Shown in pieces: positions 11,893 to 23,015 of a stretch of DNA of 64,000 nucleotides. A model generated the notes under the pieces. It made no database searches. It was not told the DNA's origin and was given only the letters and a program-made list of their open reading frames with translations. Each line of letters starts with the position of its first letter. The first letter of the stretch is position 1. Source of the DNA: Thysanoteuthis rhombus (taxonomy: Eukaryota; Mollusca; Cephalopoda; Oegopsida; Thysanoteuthidae); the NCBI GenBank assembly GCA_963457665.1, contig OY735207.1, positions 37,710,816 to 37,774,815 of the forward strand, in the 5' to 3' direction. Both the position numbers and the translations under genes were made by a program.

Positions 11893-13186
11893 AGAAACAA
11901 GAACTGATTGACTCGCAGAACCTGTGGTGGGATTCTCTTCAGGGTAAAAAGATTCCCAAAGGTGGTTTAAGGTCATTCTATACTTCTATTACACATTCCC
12001 ACCTGCTGACCTCTGAGCATTTCATAGAATAAGGGTCATAATCTAATACTATAAAGAAAAAAGATTTTTCAATGTATTTTTATAGAGTTGCACCTTACAA
12101 GCTGAAAAATTGTGTAAAAAGGTAACTTGACCTATGGATGAACATTGGATAGATGGCAATGACCTCTGGTGACCTATACGGGTCAGTTCAAATTTTCCTA
12201 AAGGATCGATTTTGGCATTTTCGAACTACCTTGAAGAACTGTACATTAGAATTTACTATATGGTCTTTCAGTATTGATTACTTTTTTTCCTGGAGAAACA
12301 TTGATTTTTGGCATCACAAACATAAATTTATATTCCCATGGCAATCTTAAAATTTCAATACCAAGAAATATGTTATAATAATACATGTTAGCAAAAAGAC
12401 ATTTTCTTGATAACTTAACTCCATTTTGAGTTTCAGGTAAGTTAGGTTTACTGTCACTCAAGATTAGCATCGATTAAGGGGTAGAAGTAATGAACTTTAG
12501 CCAAATGAAAAAGTAATCATATACACTGACATCATTACATACTCTACGCTTCTTTGAATCATGTTACTCATGAGGTAGTAACAGAGAATAAACCTTTCTT
12601 TTAGTAGTTTGTGTAATTTTTGTCCAATATGTGTTTAGATTGAAAATCATAGCTCACCAATAGAGTTATTCATCAACTTCCTCCTAGTCAGGATGTTAGA
12701 CTGGTACTCGTATAGTTTGTATATTGTTTGAGAGAACTCCCTTGACATTTACAAAACATGCCTCTAGAATTTAATTTGTCTCCTCACAAATGGTTTTAAG
12801 ATCCTGTCTTGATATTTTAATGCAACCTGCTGATATCTCAGTGGAGGTAGGGCTCTAGCCAGTCATAACCAGTGTGCTCTGATATATTCCAGGAACTGTG
12901 GCTTCAGTTACCAGAGTCTCTATGATCTGTATGTTGCTTCTCATTTTCCTGGATGTTGAGAACTTGGTTTTGATGGGAAAGTTAAGAGTTGGAAAACTGT
13001 TGAGATACCTTTCAGCTCCCCAGACCCTTCAGCCTTGTGAGCCTTGTGCGAAAACGCAAAGTAACTACCAAATAAAGACAAACATCTAAATCTCAATTAT
13101 TTAAAAAATCCTGATTATAAATGCTATATTTGATCACGAGCAAAATAATTATGGAAATGATGATATTTGCTAACTTCCTATATAAG
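11893..13186. other. Unassigned DNA
   Basis: Nothing supportable. The 63-codon frame at 12898-13089 starts with a hydrophobic stretch but has no recognisable domain, no splice-site support and no copy elsewhere in the window. Confidence 0.45.
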
Positions 13187-13600
13187 ATTTCAGTTTTTAA
13201 GTTGGTCTGGCTGGCTACATATGAAGGAGTCATGCATACAGACTGTTACAACAGAGTTGGCGGGCTGAAAAATTTAAACATTTACTCCGTTTAGAGAAAC
13301 TTTTAAAAAAATTTATCCCCCAAAATAGGTTTTCGTGGGTTGGTACAACTTATTGTGTAAGTATATTCACTTGGTCCCTTAGTTTGTGTCTGGCAGAGTT
13401 CACACTTGTTGCTCATATTCAGACTTTGTTACTGATCACTGCTCAACAATTTTTTCAATTGATCACCTTCAACACAGCATGCTGCCAAAAGACATGGTAC
13501 ATTCAATTTATGATTTTAAAAAGTGCTGATTATACTGGAAAAAAAGAAACAGTCAAGTAGTTTGTACAGTTATTTCATTTCTAAAATATCATCTGATCTG
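13187..13600 (+). repeat. Dispersed repeat R1, copy 1
   Basis: This is one of three copies, with 36560-37030 and 53568-54125. Shared landmarks in order are cagttttaagttggtctggc, a block near atttaaacatttactcc, tgtctggcag, actgctcaacaa-type sequence, gatcacc near 13460, and caacacagcatgctgccaaa ending with agacat. It contains no coding remnant, so the family is unknown. A non-autonomous transposon is the likely class. Confidence 0.6.
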
Positions 13601-14839
13601 TACATGAAAAAGGATATAAGATTGAATTATTTGGGATGCATAACAGCCATTATTATAAAGTTGGCTAAATTTTAAATATGGAATTCCCATGATTTCTTGG
13701 CCACACTCCAACTAATTCTTCTTTATCCCATGCTAGATTACAAAAGGAAAGAAATTAAATTAAGCACAGAGACATCAGTAAGTTAATCAGCTTACAGCCT
13801 CTACTAATTTTTTTGGGCGGCGTAAGTCGCAAGTTCTATGAATGGCAAAGATTTCTTCTCATGACCAAACTCAAATCAGTGAACAGTATTTATAAGGAAT
13901 TAAGCGACCTGGAGAGAGAGAGTGGTGAAAGAGAGATAGACAGCATTCATAACAAAGAAAGCTGTTATCTTTAAAAAAAGAGGTGGAATAATAAGTGTGA
14001 GATAAAGAAATTAATTAAGTGAAAAGAAAGGAAGAAAGAAATAGGGGAAAAAAAATGCTTTGGGTCACTTAATTCCTTACTAATGCTGTCAAAAAAGAAA
14101 GTAACCAGGATGCGAATGAAAGATGTAACATTTCTATTTTACAACTGTGTAATGTGAATTTTACAAGAATAGATTACAAAGTCTATTCAAAATATAAGCT
14201 ATTTTGTTTTAACGCTTATGGTAAAGTTTTTTCTATTCCGAAATTCATAAACTAAGCATGAACTGACCATTACAAGAGATAAAGAAGAAAAGAGTAAAAA
14301 GGAAAATAGAGAAGAGAAAGGAAGAGAAAAAAAGGTCGGACTAAACAGTGTTTATATTTAATGTATACACTTGATATATCTATTTATAACTTTTTTCTTC
14401 TAATGAATTATGATGCATTTCGAACAATATTTTTCATTCAACGTTTAATGCAATGATTATTAATTCTTGTTTTTTTTAGATGTTTTTACGACAATTAATC
14501 TGAAAATCAATTGGAAAAAAATAGTTTTATTTCAGGAACAAATATTAACAAATGCAGCCAAATGGTATGAAAAATTATATAAACCATGTCACAGGTTTTT
14601 AACAGATACTGTTTATTTCCTGGTTTCTTTGCTAACAACCAAAAAAAGTGAAACTAATTAACAAAATGTACATTACATCGTAGCATGTCAACTGTAGGAA
14701 TTTTTTAAACCAAATTTCATGAAAATTGAGCTCACAATGATTAAATCGACATTTCTAATTAACCTCATACAAGTTTCACTACAAATGACAGAGCCAAGTT
14801 TGATGTAAAGAACAATTGTTGAGAATTGAAACAAAGATG
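13601..14839. other. Unassigned AT-rich DNA
   Basis: Purine-rich patches occur at 13910-14050 and 14278-14335. No gene or recognised repeat was found. Confidence 0.5.
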
Positions 14840-15168
14840 GTGCTTCTCCACATTGAGTAAATACAGTAAATGATTAAAGATCTCTTACTCTGAAGACAAG
14901 AGTTAGAGACATCATAGAATCCATAAAAAATCTCAAATGGCGGTGGGCTGGCCATGTTGCAAGAATGGCTGACAATCGATGGACATCACGACTCACAACA
15001 TGGATTCCCCGAGACCATATGCGGAACCGAGGCCGGCAAAATATTAGATGGAGAGATGAACTAGACAAGTTCAGGAAGTACTTGCTCCGTGACGCCCATG
15101 ATAGAGAAGTGTGGCAAATCCTGGGGAAGGTCTATGTCCAACGACGGACGCTAAAAGACTGATGATGA
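14840..15168 (+). mobile_element. RTE-type LINE 3' end (lineage A), best preserved copy
   Basis: This 5'-truncated copy keeps an open frame from 14965 to 15162. It reads MADNRWTSRLTTWIPRDHMR, NRGRQNIRWRDELDKF, RKYLLRDAHDREVWQ and ILGKVYVQRRTLKD, the C-terminal tail of an RTE-clade polyprotein. Upstream, in the same direction with a frame break, is RVRDIIESIKNLKWRWAGHV. The sequence ends in a gatgatgatg tail. RT and endonuclease domains are absent, so it cannot act alone. Its intact tail suggests it is younger than the copies at 4.1, 41.4 and 58.4 kb. The large GA minisatellite starts about 130 bp downstream. Confidence 0.8.
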
Positions 15169-15295
15169 TGACTCTGATCTGAATTTGATAGTTTTGTCTT
15201 AGATAAGCTCATTGTAATGAGCCTCACCCGTTTGCCATCTTAAATTGGTTTGGGGCCTTTTTAAGTACTACATTACCATTTAATCAAAACCAACA

Positions 15296-15508
15296 GGAGC
15301 TCTAGGAGAGAGAGAGAGAAACCAGAGTGAGAGAGAGAAAGAAAAGCCACAGCCAGAGAGACAGAAAAGCCAGAGAGAGAGAAAAGCCAAAGATGGAGAA
15401 AAGAAAAAAACCAATAGAGAGAGAGAGAGAAACCAGAGTGAGAGAGAGAAAGAAAAGCCACAGCCAGAGAGACAGAAAAGCCAAAGATGGAGAAAAGAAA
15501 AAAAAAAA

Positions 15509-15546
<38 letters not shown>

Positions 15547-15819
15547 GAGTGAGAGAGAGAAAGAAAAGCCACAGCCAGAGAGACAGAAAAGCCAAAGATG
15601 GAGAAAAGAAAAAAAAACCAATAGAGAGAGAGAGAGAAACCAGAGTGAGAGAGAGAAAGAAAAGCCACAGCCAGAGAGACAGAAAAGCCAAAGATGGAGA
15701 AAAGAAAAAAAAAAAATAGAGAGAGAGAGAGAGAGAGAGAGAAACCAGAGTGAGAGAGAGAAAGAAAAGCCACAGCCAGAGAGACAGAAAAGCCAAAGAT
15801 GGAGAAAAGAAAAAAAAAA

Positions 15820-15897
<78 letters not shown>

Positions 15898-16039
15898 GAG
15901 TGAGAGAGAGAAAGAAAAACCACAGCCAGAGAGACAGAAAAGCCAAAGATGGAGAAAAGAGAAAAAAAAATAGAGAGAGAGAGACAGAGAGAAAAGCCAC
16001 AGCCAGAGAGACAGAAAAGCCAAAGATGGAGAAAAGAAA

Positions 16040-16072
<33 letters not shown>

Positions 16073-16290
16073 AACCACAGCCAGAGAGACAGAAAAGCCA
16101 AAGATGGAGAAAAGAAAAAAAAAAAATAGAGAGAGAGAGAGAAACCAGAGTGAGAGAGAGAAAGAAAAACCACAGCCAGAGAGACAGAAAAGCCAAAGAT
16201 GGAGAAAAGAAAAAAAAAAAATAGAGAGAGAGAGAGAGAGAGAAAAGCCACAGCCAGAGAGACAGAAAAGCCAAAGATGGAGAAAAGAAA

Positions 16291-16321
<31 letters not shown>

Positions 16322-17165
16322 AAAGCCACAGCCAGAGAGACAGAAAAGCCAAAGATGGAGAAAAGAAAAAAAAAAAATAGAGAGAGAGAGAGAAACCAGA
16401 GTGAGAGAGAGAAAGAAAAGCCACAGCCAGAGAGACAGAAAAGCCAAAGATGGAGAAAAGAAAAAAAAAATAGAGAGAGAGAGAGAAACCAGAGTGAGAG
16501 AGAGAAAGAAAAGCCACAGCCAGAGAGACAGAAAAGCCAAAGATGGAGAAAAGAAAAAAAAACCAATAGAGAGAGAGAGAGAAACCAGAGTGAGAGAGAG
16601 AAAGAAAAGCCACAGCCAGAGAGACAGAAAAGCCAAAGATGGAGAAAAGAAAAAAAAAAAAAATAGAGAGAGAGAGAGAGAGAGAGAAAAGCCACAGCCA
16701 GAGAGACAGAAAAGCCAAAAATGGAGAAAAGAAAAAAAAAACCAATAGAGAGAGAGAGAGAGAGAGAAAAGCCACAGCCAGAGAGACAGAAAAGCCAAAA
16801 ATGGAGAAAAGAAAAAAAAAATAGAGAGAGAGAGAGAAACCAGAGTGAGAGAGAGAAAGAAAAACCACAGCCAGAGAGACAGAAAAGCCAAAGATGGAGA
16901 AAAGAAAAAAAAAAAATAGAGAGAGAGAGAGAGAGAGAAAAGCCACAGCCAGAGAGACAGAAAAGCCAAAGATGGAGAAAAGAAAAAAAAAAAATAGAGA
17001 GAGAGAGAGAGAGAGAAAAGCCACAGCCAGAGAGACAGAAAAGCCAAAGATGGAGAAAAGAAAAAAAAAAATAGAGAGAGAGAGAGAAACCAGAGTGAGA
17101 GAGAGAAAGAAAAGCCACAGCCAGAGAGACAGAAAAGCCAAAGATGGAGAAAAGAAAAAAAAAAA

Positions 17166-17205
<40 letters not shown>

Positions 17206-17270
17206 GAGTGAGAGAGAGAAAGAAAAGCCACAGCCAGAGAGACAGAAAAGCCAAAGATGGAGAAAAGAAA

Positions 17271-17314
<44 letters not shown>

Positions 17315-17707
17315 GAGTGAGAGAGAGAAAGAAAAACCACAGCCAGAGAGACAGAAAAGCCAAAGATGGAGAAAAGAAAAAAAAAAACCAATAGAGAGAG
17401 AGAGAGAGAGAGAAAAGCCACAGCCAGAGAGACAGAAAAGCCAAAGATGGAGAAAAGAAAAAAAAAAATAGAGAGAGAGAGAGAAACCAGAGTGAGAGAG
17501 AGAAAGAAAAACCACAGCCAGAGAGACAGAAAAGCCAAAGATGGAGAAAAGAAAAAAAAAAAAAGAGAGAGAGAGAGAGAGAAAAGCCACAGCCAGAGAG
17601 ACAGAAAAGCCAAAGATGGAGAAAAGAAAAAAAAAAAAATAGAGAGAGAGAGAGAGAGAGAAAAGCCACAGCCAGAGAGACAGAAAAGCCAAAGATGGAG
17701 AAAAGAA

Positions 17708-17755
<48 letters not shown>

Positions 17756-17820
17756 GAGTGAGAGAGAGAAAGAAAAGCCACAGCCAGAGAGACAGAAAAG
17801 CCAAAGATGGAGAAAAGAAA

Positions 17821-17868
<48 letters not shown>

Positions 17869-18013
17869 GAGTGAGAGAGAGAAAGAAAAGCCACAGCCAG
17901 AGAGACAGAAAAGCCAAAGATGGAGAAAAGAAAAAAAAAAAATAGAGAGAGAGAGAGAGAGAGAAAAGCCACAGCCAGAGAGACAGAAAAGCCAAAGATG
18001 GAGAAAAGAAAAA

Positions 18014-18066
<53 letters not shown>

Positions 18067-18136
18067 AACCAGAGTGAGAGAGAGAAAGAAAAGCCACAGC
18101 CAGAGAGACAGAAAAGCCAAAGATGGAGAAAAAAAA
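15296..18136 (+). repeat. Large polypurine minisatellite, about 30 units in two forms
   Basis: I count about 30 copies of a core of roughly 50 bp, ccacagccagagagacagaa then aagccaaagatggagaaaag, followed by poly-A and a (GA)n run of variable length. About 18 units also contain an extra module, accagagtgagagagagaaa, before the core, and about 12 lack it. Core-to-core spacing is therefore about 75-82 bp for short units and 93-126 bp for most long ones. Variation lies mainly in A-run and (GA)n length, as expected from slippage. The plus strand is almost all purine apart from the ccacagcc and accagag blocks. Because stop codons all need A, the complementary pyrimidine strand stays open in all three frames for about 2.9 kb, giving false 960-991-codon frames. 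Confidence 0.95.
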
Positions 18137-18224
18137 ACAAAAAAAAACAAATACAAATACAAATAGAGAGATAGAGATAGAGAGATAGAGAGATAGAGAT
18201 AGAGATAGAGAGATAGAGAGAGAG
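18137..18224 (+). repeat. (ATAC)n/(GATA)n-type simple repeat ending the minisatellite
   Basis: The array ends in acaaatacaaatacaaata followed by agagatagagatagagagat-type units and agagagagg. Confidence 0.85.
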
Positions 18225-18489
18225 GTAACCACCAGTTTTGTCAGCCATAATACCAAGAAATCTTCCTTGTTAGAGCCAAGTCTCAGGGATCAATTCTTGA
18301 TGATGTTATCTTTATTATTTCTCTATAAATTTATTTTCTGGGAGGGAACATTAGTAACATGGAGCAGTTCATGTCCTACAAGAATCATCCATTTTGATAT
18401 ACAAGAGAAGCAATTCCAAAATTTATTCATATCAGTCAATTTATATTTTACCTTTGCCTACAAAGTTGTAGAAGTATACGTAATTGGTG
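18225..18489. other. Unassigned DNA
   Basis: Short unique-looking sequence. The frame at 18267-18509 has no recognisable domain. Confidence 0.4.
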
Positions 18490-18910
18490 GCGTCTGTCTG
18501 TCCGCATGATATCTCTGAAAGTACTGAATGGATTTCAATGAAATTATCGTGAAACGATGGGCAATGGAGTTTGGAAGGAATTTTTGATCAAGAGATATTT
18601 TTCCAATTTTTTTCCTCCATACATTCATGTATATGCTCATGGCTGTCCACAGGATATCTCCAAAAGTTCTCAATGAATTTCAACGAAATGGAGAATGGAA
18701 AATAGGCTATGAAAGAACTGAACCAATTTAGGAGCAGACCCATGCACAATTACCTCCCCTATATCGTAGTCATATGTTAAAACCACATATTGTTGCCAAA
18801 ATTTCATGTCTGTCCACACAATATCTCCACAAGTTCTTGATGAATTTCATTGAAATTTTGTTGAAGGATAGAAAAGGGGCAACGCAAGAAGTGATTTTGG
18901 GGATGGATCC
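18490..18910 (+). repeat. Dispersed repeat with three diverged internal units (ctgtctgtcc type)
   Basis: Three related segments begin near 18496, 18644 and 18809. Each contains a version of gtctgtccNcaNgatatctc, then caaaagttcttaatgaattt and caatgaaat. Unit spacing is about 150-165 bp. Each is followed by a conserved aatggag/gatagaa and gatccatgcataattac-type block (clear in units two and three). This kind of sequence is widespread in non-autonomous repeats of invertebrates and fish. I cannot assign a family, and no coding sequence is present. Confidence 0.5.
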
Positions 18911-19269
18911 ATGCATAATTACTTGCCTCTGCCAATGATTTGTCAAGGGATGTACTCTGAATACTCTCTAGTTTGAGAATTTTTATGATATTATCATTCA
19001 GTAGACACAGGTGTGTCTCCTCTAAGTACCTGCTTCTATGACTTAGAAACAGTTATCATTCATCGAGATAAATGCTGAAAAGGTGCGGGTTATTTTCTGA
19101 TTTTTTAGAAGTTACTTTTAAGCTGGAGATAGATAGAATCATAATCCATTTTCGTTTATACCTTCCTGACATAATTTGGCGCCTTGCATAAAGGCTTTGG
19201 ATCCAGAAAATTCTTTTTTGGCAAAATAGAAAAATCCAAGGAAGGAAAAAGAGAGACATCAGAATAATC
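18911..19269. other. Unassigned DNA
   Basis: No gene or recognised repeat. Confidence 0.45.
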
Positions 19270-19441
19270 AAGAGGATATGAGAGAGAGAATACAGGGTGA
19301 CCCAGAGAGAGAAAGAGAGACACGGAGAGACAGAGAGAAAGAGAGAGACACGGAGAGACAGAGAGAGAAAGAGAGACACGGAGAGACAGAGAGAGACACG
19401 GAGAGACAGAGAGAGAGACAGAGAGAGAGACACAGAGAGAG

Positions 19442-19492
<51 letters not shown>

Positions 19493-19538
19493 CACACACA
19501 GACAGACAGATCAAGACAGAGAGAAATTCAGAATAATC

Positions 19539-19572
<34 letters not shown>
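19270..19572 (+). repeat. Degenerate GA-rich array (gagagacacggagagacaga units)
   Basis: Units of about 22-40 bp built from gagagacacggagagacag and gagagaaa decay into pure (GA)n (19533-19570). The Arg/Glu and Leu/Ser frames on both strands arise from this composition and are not coding. Confidence 0.9.
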
Positions 19573-19574
<2 letters not shown>

Positions 19575-20732
19575 AAGAGGGCAGTATTATTTATTCTCTC
19601 TTTCTGGCTTTTTTTCTTTTTCCCTTTTTTACCTGTTTTCTCTCTCCCTGTTTCTACTCTTTTCTCTCTCTCTGTCTGGTTTCATTTCTTGCATTGAGGT
19701 AAAGAGTGGAGTAACATAAAACAAAATCTGCAAATTCTAGATTATGAATGTAACTGTTTATTTCCACTTTGCATCAAAGTCCTTTGGAAAGGCATGAACT
19801 CATTTTACCTGTATTATCTCATCACTGGATACCTGAAAAAAATAATAATCAAAATGCTTCATCTAAGAAATTGAGACTACAAAAGTCTGATGTCAACCCC
19901 CGACTTCCAGTTCCGACCTTAAAAATTTTACAAAAATAGGGAAAATTTTGCTTATTTCTTCTCTCATCTTTTTTCAGTTCTTTGGACTGCAATTTCTCAT
20001 GGATTGTCATTACAGGAAAGCCAGTTTATACTGAATGAGAAATTTAGTTAACTTCTAATCATTTCATTGATTTTTTATTCATTATTTTTTCCTCCACAAG
20101 TTTAAACCGACAAAGCATTTATGCCAACAAAGTAATGAAAAAAAAACAAATGAATAAATAGAAAAAGTAATAAGATTTGTTTTGTTCTAATTCATTCATT
20201 TAATCATAAAAAATCTTTCTTGAAAGAAAATGATAATAATGAATTGTTATCATTATAAACTGTACTTGTTTCAAATATTTTTTGTATGCTTTCAATATCA
20301 TAAATACATCTTTCCTTTCAAAAAAAAAAGCTAATTTTTTAAATGTCACGTATCACCTTTACACTGCTTTTTCCTATGTGTAAACATAAATTTTCAACCA
20401 TAATAATCTTAAAGTCATTGTTACCAAATAATTTGCAGATGAAAATTTTCTACATTTTTCTTCTTATTAATTACATAAAGATTATCAAAATAAGATTGAC
20501 AGATTACTAGTTCCAAGCATTTTTATGGATGTGACGTTTTGTAATCAACAGTCCTTTTGGTGTTAATGCTTCATCTGCCTCCTGGAGGAAAAAAAACAAA
20601 CTCATCAATAAAATGACTAAAAGTTATCAAAATTTCTCATTCAGTAAAAACTGACTGTTCTATACTGATAAATCATGTGAGATTGTACTCCAAATAATAA
20701 TAAGAAAAAAAAAGAAGCAACATTGTCTCTAT
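19573..20732. other. Unassigned AT-rich DNA
   Basis: A pyrimidine-rich patch (19592-19690) follows the GA array. The rest is AT-rich with no recognised element. Confidence 0.5.
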
Positions 20733-20868
20733 TGAGATTGCACCCTAATGATTGAGCCATTTAGTCTTTGATAGCAGATGTTGCTCAACGAGCCATAAAA
20801 TTACATTATTTCCTTGCTAATTCCCAATAGTCTGCCATGATGTTATCATTTTGTTTTTTTACATTACT
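20733..20868 (-). mobile_element. SINE-like repeat, copy 1 of a pair
   Basis: About 135 bp match 22412-22552 at high identity, including catgatgttatcatttt, agcagatgNtgctcaa and acattatttccttgctaatt. The copy at 22340-22552 carries a tRNA-type promoter head, so this is probably part of the same tRNA-derived SINE on the minus strand. Confidence 0.55.
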
Positions 20869-22339
20869 TGAATTTTAGAGGTTGGAATCAGAAATTGAGT
20901 GATGACATCAGCACTTAGCCACTCTATTGGTAAGATACCGCCCATATCAGGTATGCCTCCAAGAATAAAGGATGTGATTTCATATCTTTTTCAGGGTTAC
21001 TCCTTCATTCCAAATCCATGATGCCTATTTAATGATTGTAGATTCTAAGATAACAAGTGCCTCAATAAAAAGCCAGCAATAAGATAAAAGATAGATAAAA
21101 ATTAATAATGAAAAATGCTTCATCTTAGAAATTTGTAAAAATCCTACTATGACTCCAAATGTCTCTTCATATAGTACACTTCAACTCAGGAACCACATAA
21201 CATATCTCCACAACATTTTCGGTTTGTACTAAAGGGACCCCGAAGCATGTTTTTGGCAAGCTAGTTTTGGAGAATTCAGAAAAATTAATAGGATGGTATC
21301 TGCGTTCTCCATAATAATGATCTGATTTCTATCTACCCATCCATGTAATACTAAAAATCTGATTCTGTTTATCTTCAGTAAAAATTGTATTGTAACCAGA
21401 GGTATTGAATTAAGGTATCCCTAAAATGCACTGACTTGAGGAATTGAAAAAGCGTTCATAGGATTTACAACTGAATAATCATAGAGTGGGCTCTGTATTT
21501 GTGCTCATCTGAGCATTGCAACAGAAAACAAAAAAAAATAGAGAAGATAAAAGATAAACTAGTCAGAAATTGATAATAAGAAGCATTCAAAGGATATGCT
21601 TCCAAAATAATGGACCGATTTAGCATATACTTTGATTGTAAATTGACCCCCAACCTGAGAAATTATTTTGGAGGAAAATTTTTGAGAAACAAAATTTTTT
21701 TCCTCTCAACTCACTGAGGGGGAGTTTCTGTGCTAAATGTCTATTTTCTGCTGTGAACGTTTAGGTTTAAGAAAAGTATAGCTTCATATGAACATCAGAA
21801 ACAAATGAATAACCTAAACCCAGCAACAGTGTTCAAAACAGTCCATTGTTGGTAGTGAAGATTGATAAAATATTTATGCTGTAGAAAAGAAAAAAAACAT
21901 ATTTAGATTCAGAGTTGACAAAGACATGTCCAAAAAATAAAAGGAAAAGTTCATTTGACAGAATGACATGAAACAAATATTGAAGCCTATTTGGTTCTTT
22001 TAAGCAGCTGGCTAAAGTTTAAAACATAGAAAAGCATTCAGTCTTAGCAATTCTAAGAGTTAAAATGCTTTAACTAACATAACATCAGGAGTCAAAGGAT
22101 ATATAAGCTGCCTGTAAATGCTTTTCTACATATTGTATGCAGTTTATTGTACTTGTTACACATTGGAAGAAGTGAGAATTTGAATACGAAAATCACGAAA
22201 AAGGTAAATGAACACAATGTACATTTGGACAAATAATTCATCATCGATTTTTTACTTGTATTTCTTTCTCCTTATTTTCGTTGTTCTTTATTGCAACTCT
22301 CGTACTGTTATTCTATGATTGTTAAGTAAGCAGCATGGA
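20869..22339. other. Mostly unassigned; fragment of dispersed repeat R3 at 21595-21690
   Basis: At 21595-21690 a sequence with gaccgatttagcatatac, attgtaaattgaccccca and a gagaaattattttggaggaa tail resembles segments at 29590-29700 and 30178-30290. This R3-type repeat has no coding content. Nothing else was recognised. Confidence 0.4.
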
Positions 22340-22552
22340 TTGGAAATGAAGAATAAGCCTCTGGTTAGATTTGAACTTGCATTCCTCATCCTTGAGAGTC
22401 TGTCTCACTTAGGTTGCACCTTACTGATTAGGTCATCAAGTCTTTGACAGCAGATGCTGCTCAATAAGCCATGAAGGTACATTATTTCCTTGCTAATTTC
22501 CAATAGTCTGCCATGATGTTATCATTTTTTGCTTTTTTTTTTTTTACATTAG
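22340..22552 (-). mobile_element. tRNA-derived SINE, minus strand
   Basis: Read on the minus strand, tgacctaatcagtaaggtgc resembles a pol III A box. About 50 nt later gcaagttcaaatctaac resembles a B box (GGTTCRANYCC). These two promoter elements at tRNA spacing mark tRNA-derived SINEs. The same head type (ggcctaatgNttaa) occurs at 46800, 61650 and 62965. Part of it is duplicated at 20733-20868. Confidence 0.5.
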
Positions 22553-22554
22553 TA

Positions 22555-23015
22555 GTACATCCTTTTTGCAGAGAACCTTCATGATCTCAAACAAATACTG
22601 GATGAACTGAATAAAGAAAGCAAGAAAGTCAGCCTACACATGAACTTCAGTAAAACAAAAGGTCATGTGCAAAAAACACGTCAAGAATAAACATAGAACA
22701 ATAAAAATTGACCAGATAAAGTAGATCGCTGCATCTACTTTGAAAGAAGCAAAGAATCACACCAGGATTGAAAGCCTCCAACAGAGCAAGCTCAAACTTC
22801 AAGAACAAGGAAATACCATTAGTCCTGAAAAGAAGGGTATACTGCCAACGCATCCTCCCGATAGTCACCTATAGAACTGAACCATGACAAGGAGACTGAG
22901 AACCAAACAATTTGCTCATGAAAGTATCATATAGAGAGATCAAAAGACAGCACAATATATTAGGGAGTCTGAGACATCATAAAATCCATTAGAAAACTCA
23001 AATGGCAAATGTTTA
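22555..23015 (+). mobile_element. RTE-type LINE fragment (lineage A), heavily broken
   Basis: The plus strand translates in pieces to LFAENLHDLKQILDELNKES, KKVSLHMNFSKTK, then LLRVYCQ-type and RSKDSTIY segments and IRKLKWQ. This is the order of the distal RT region and C-terminus of lineage A elements (compare 25563-26580, minus). Frameshifts and stops are frequent. It lies directly against the SINE at 22340-22552. Confidence 0.65.

Noticed and set aside
12898-13089. 63-codon frame with a signal-peptide-like N-terminus and two CxxC-like cysteines
   Set aside because: No recognisable family, no splice or promoter support, and not repeated. A short hydrophobic frame is expected by chance in 64 kb.
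15327-18174. Plus-strand frames reading RERERE...SHSQRDRKAKDGEKKKK
   Set aside because: They restart at each unit's atggag and end at tagagag. They follow repeat units, not a gene.
15273-18256. Three overlapping minus-strand frames of 960-991 codons (Leu/Ser/Phe-rich)
   Set aside because: All three frames are open at once because the minus strand of the array is nearly all pyrimidine and stop codons need A. The peptides are translations of the minisatellite.
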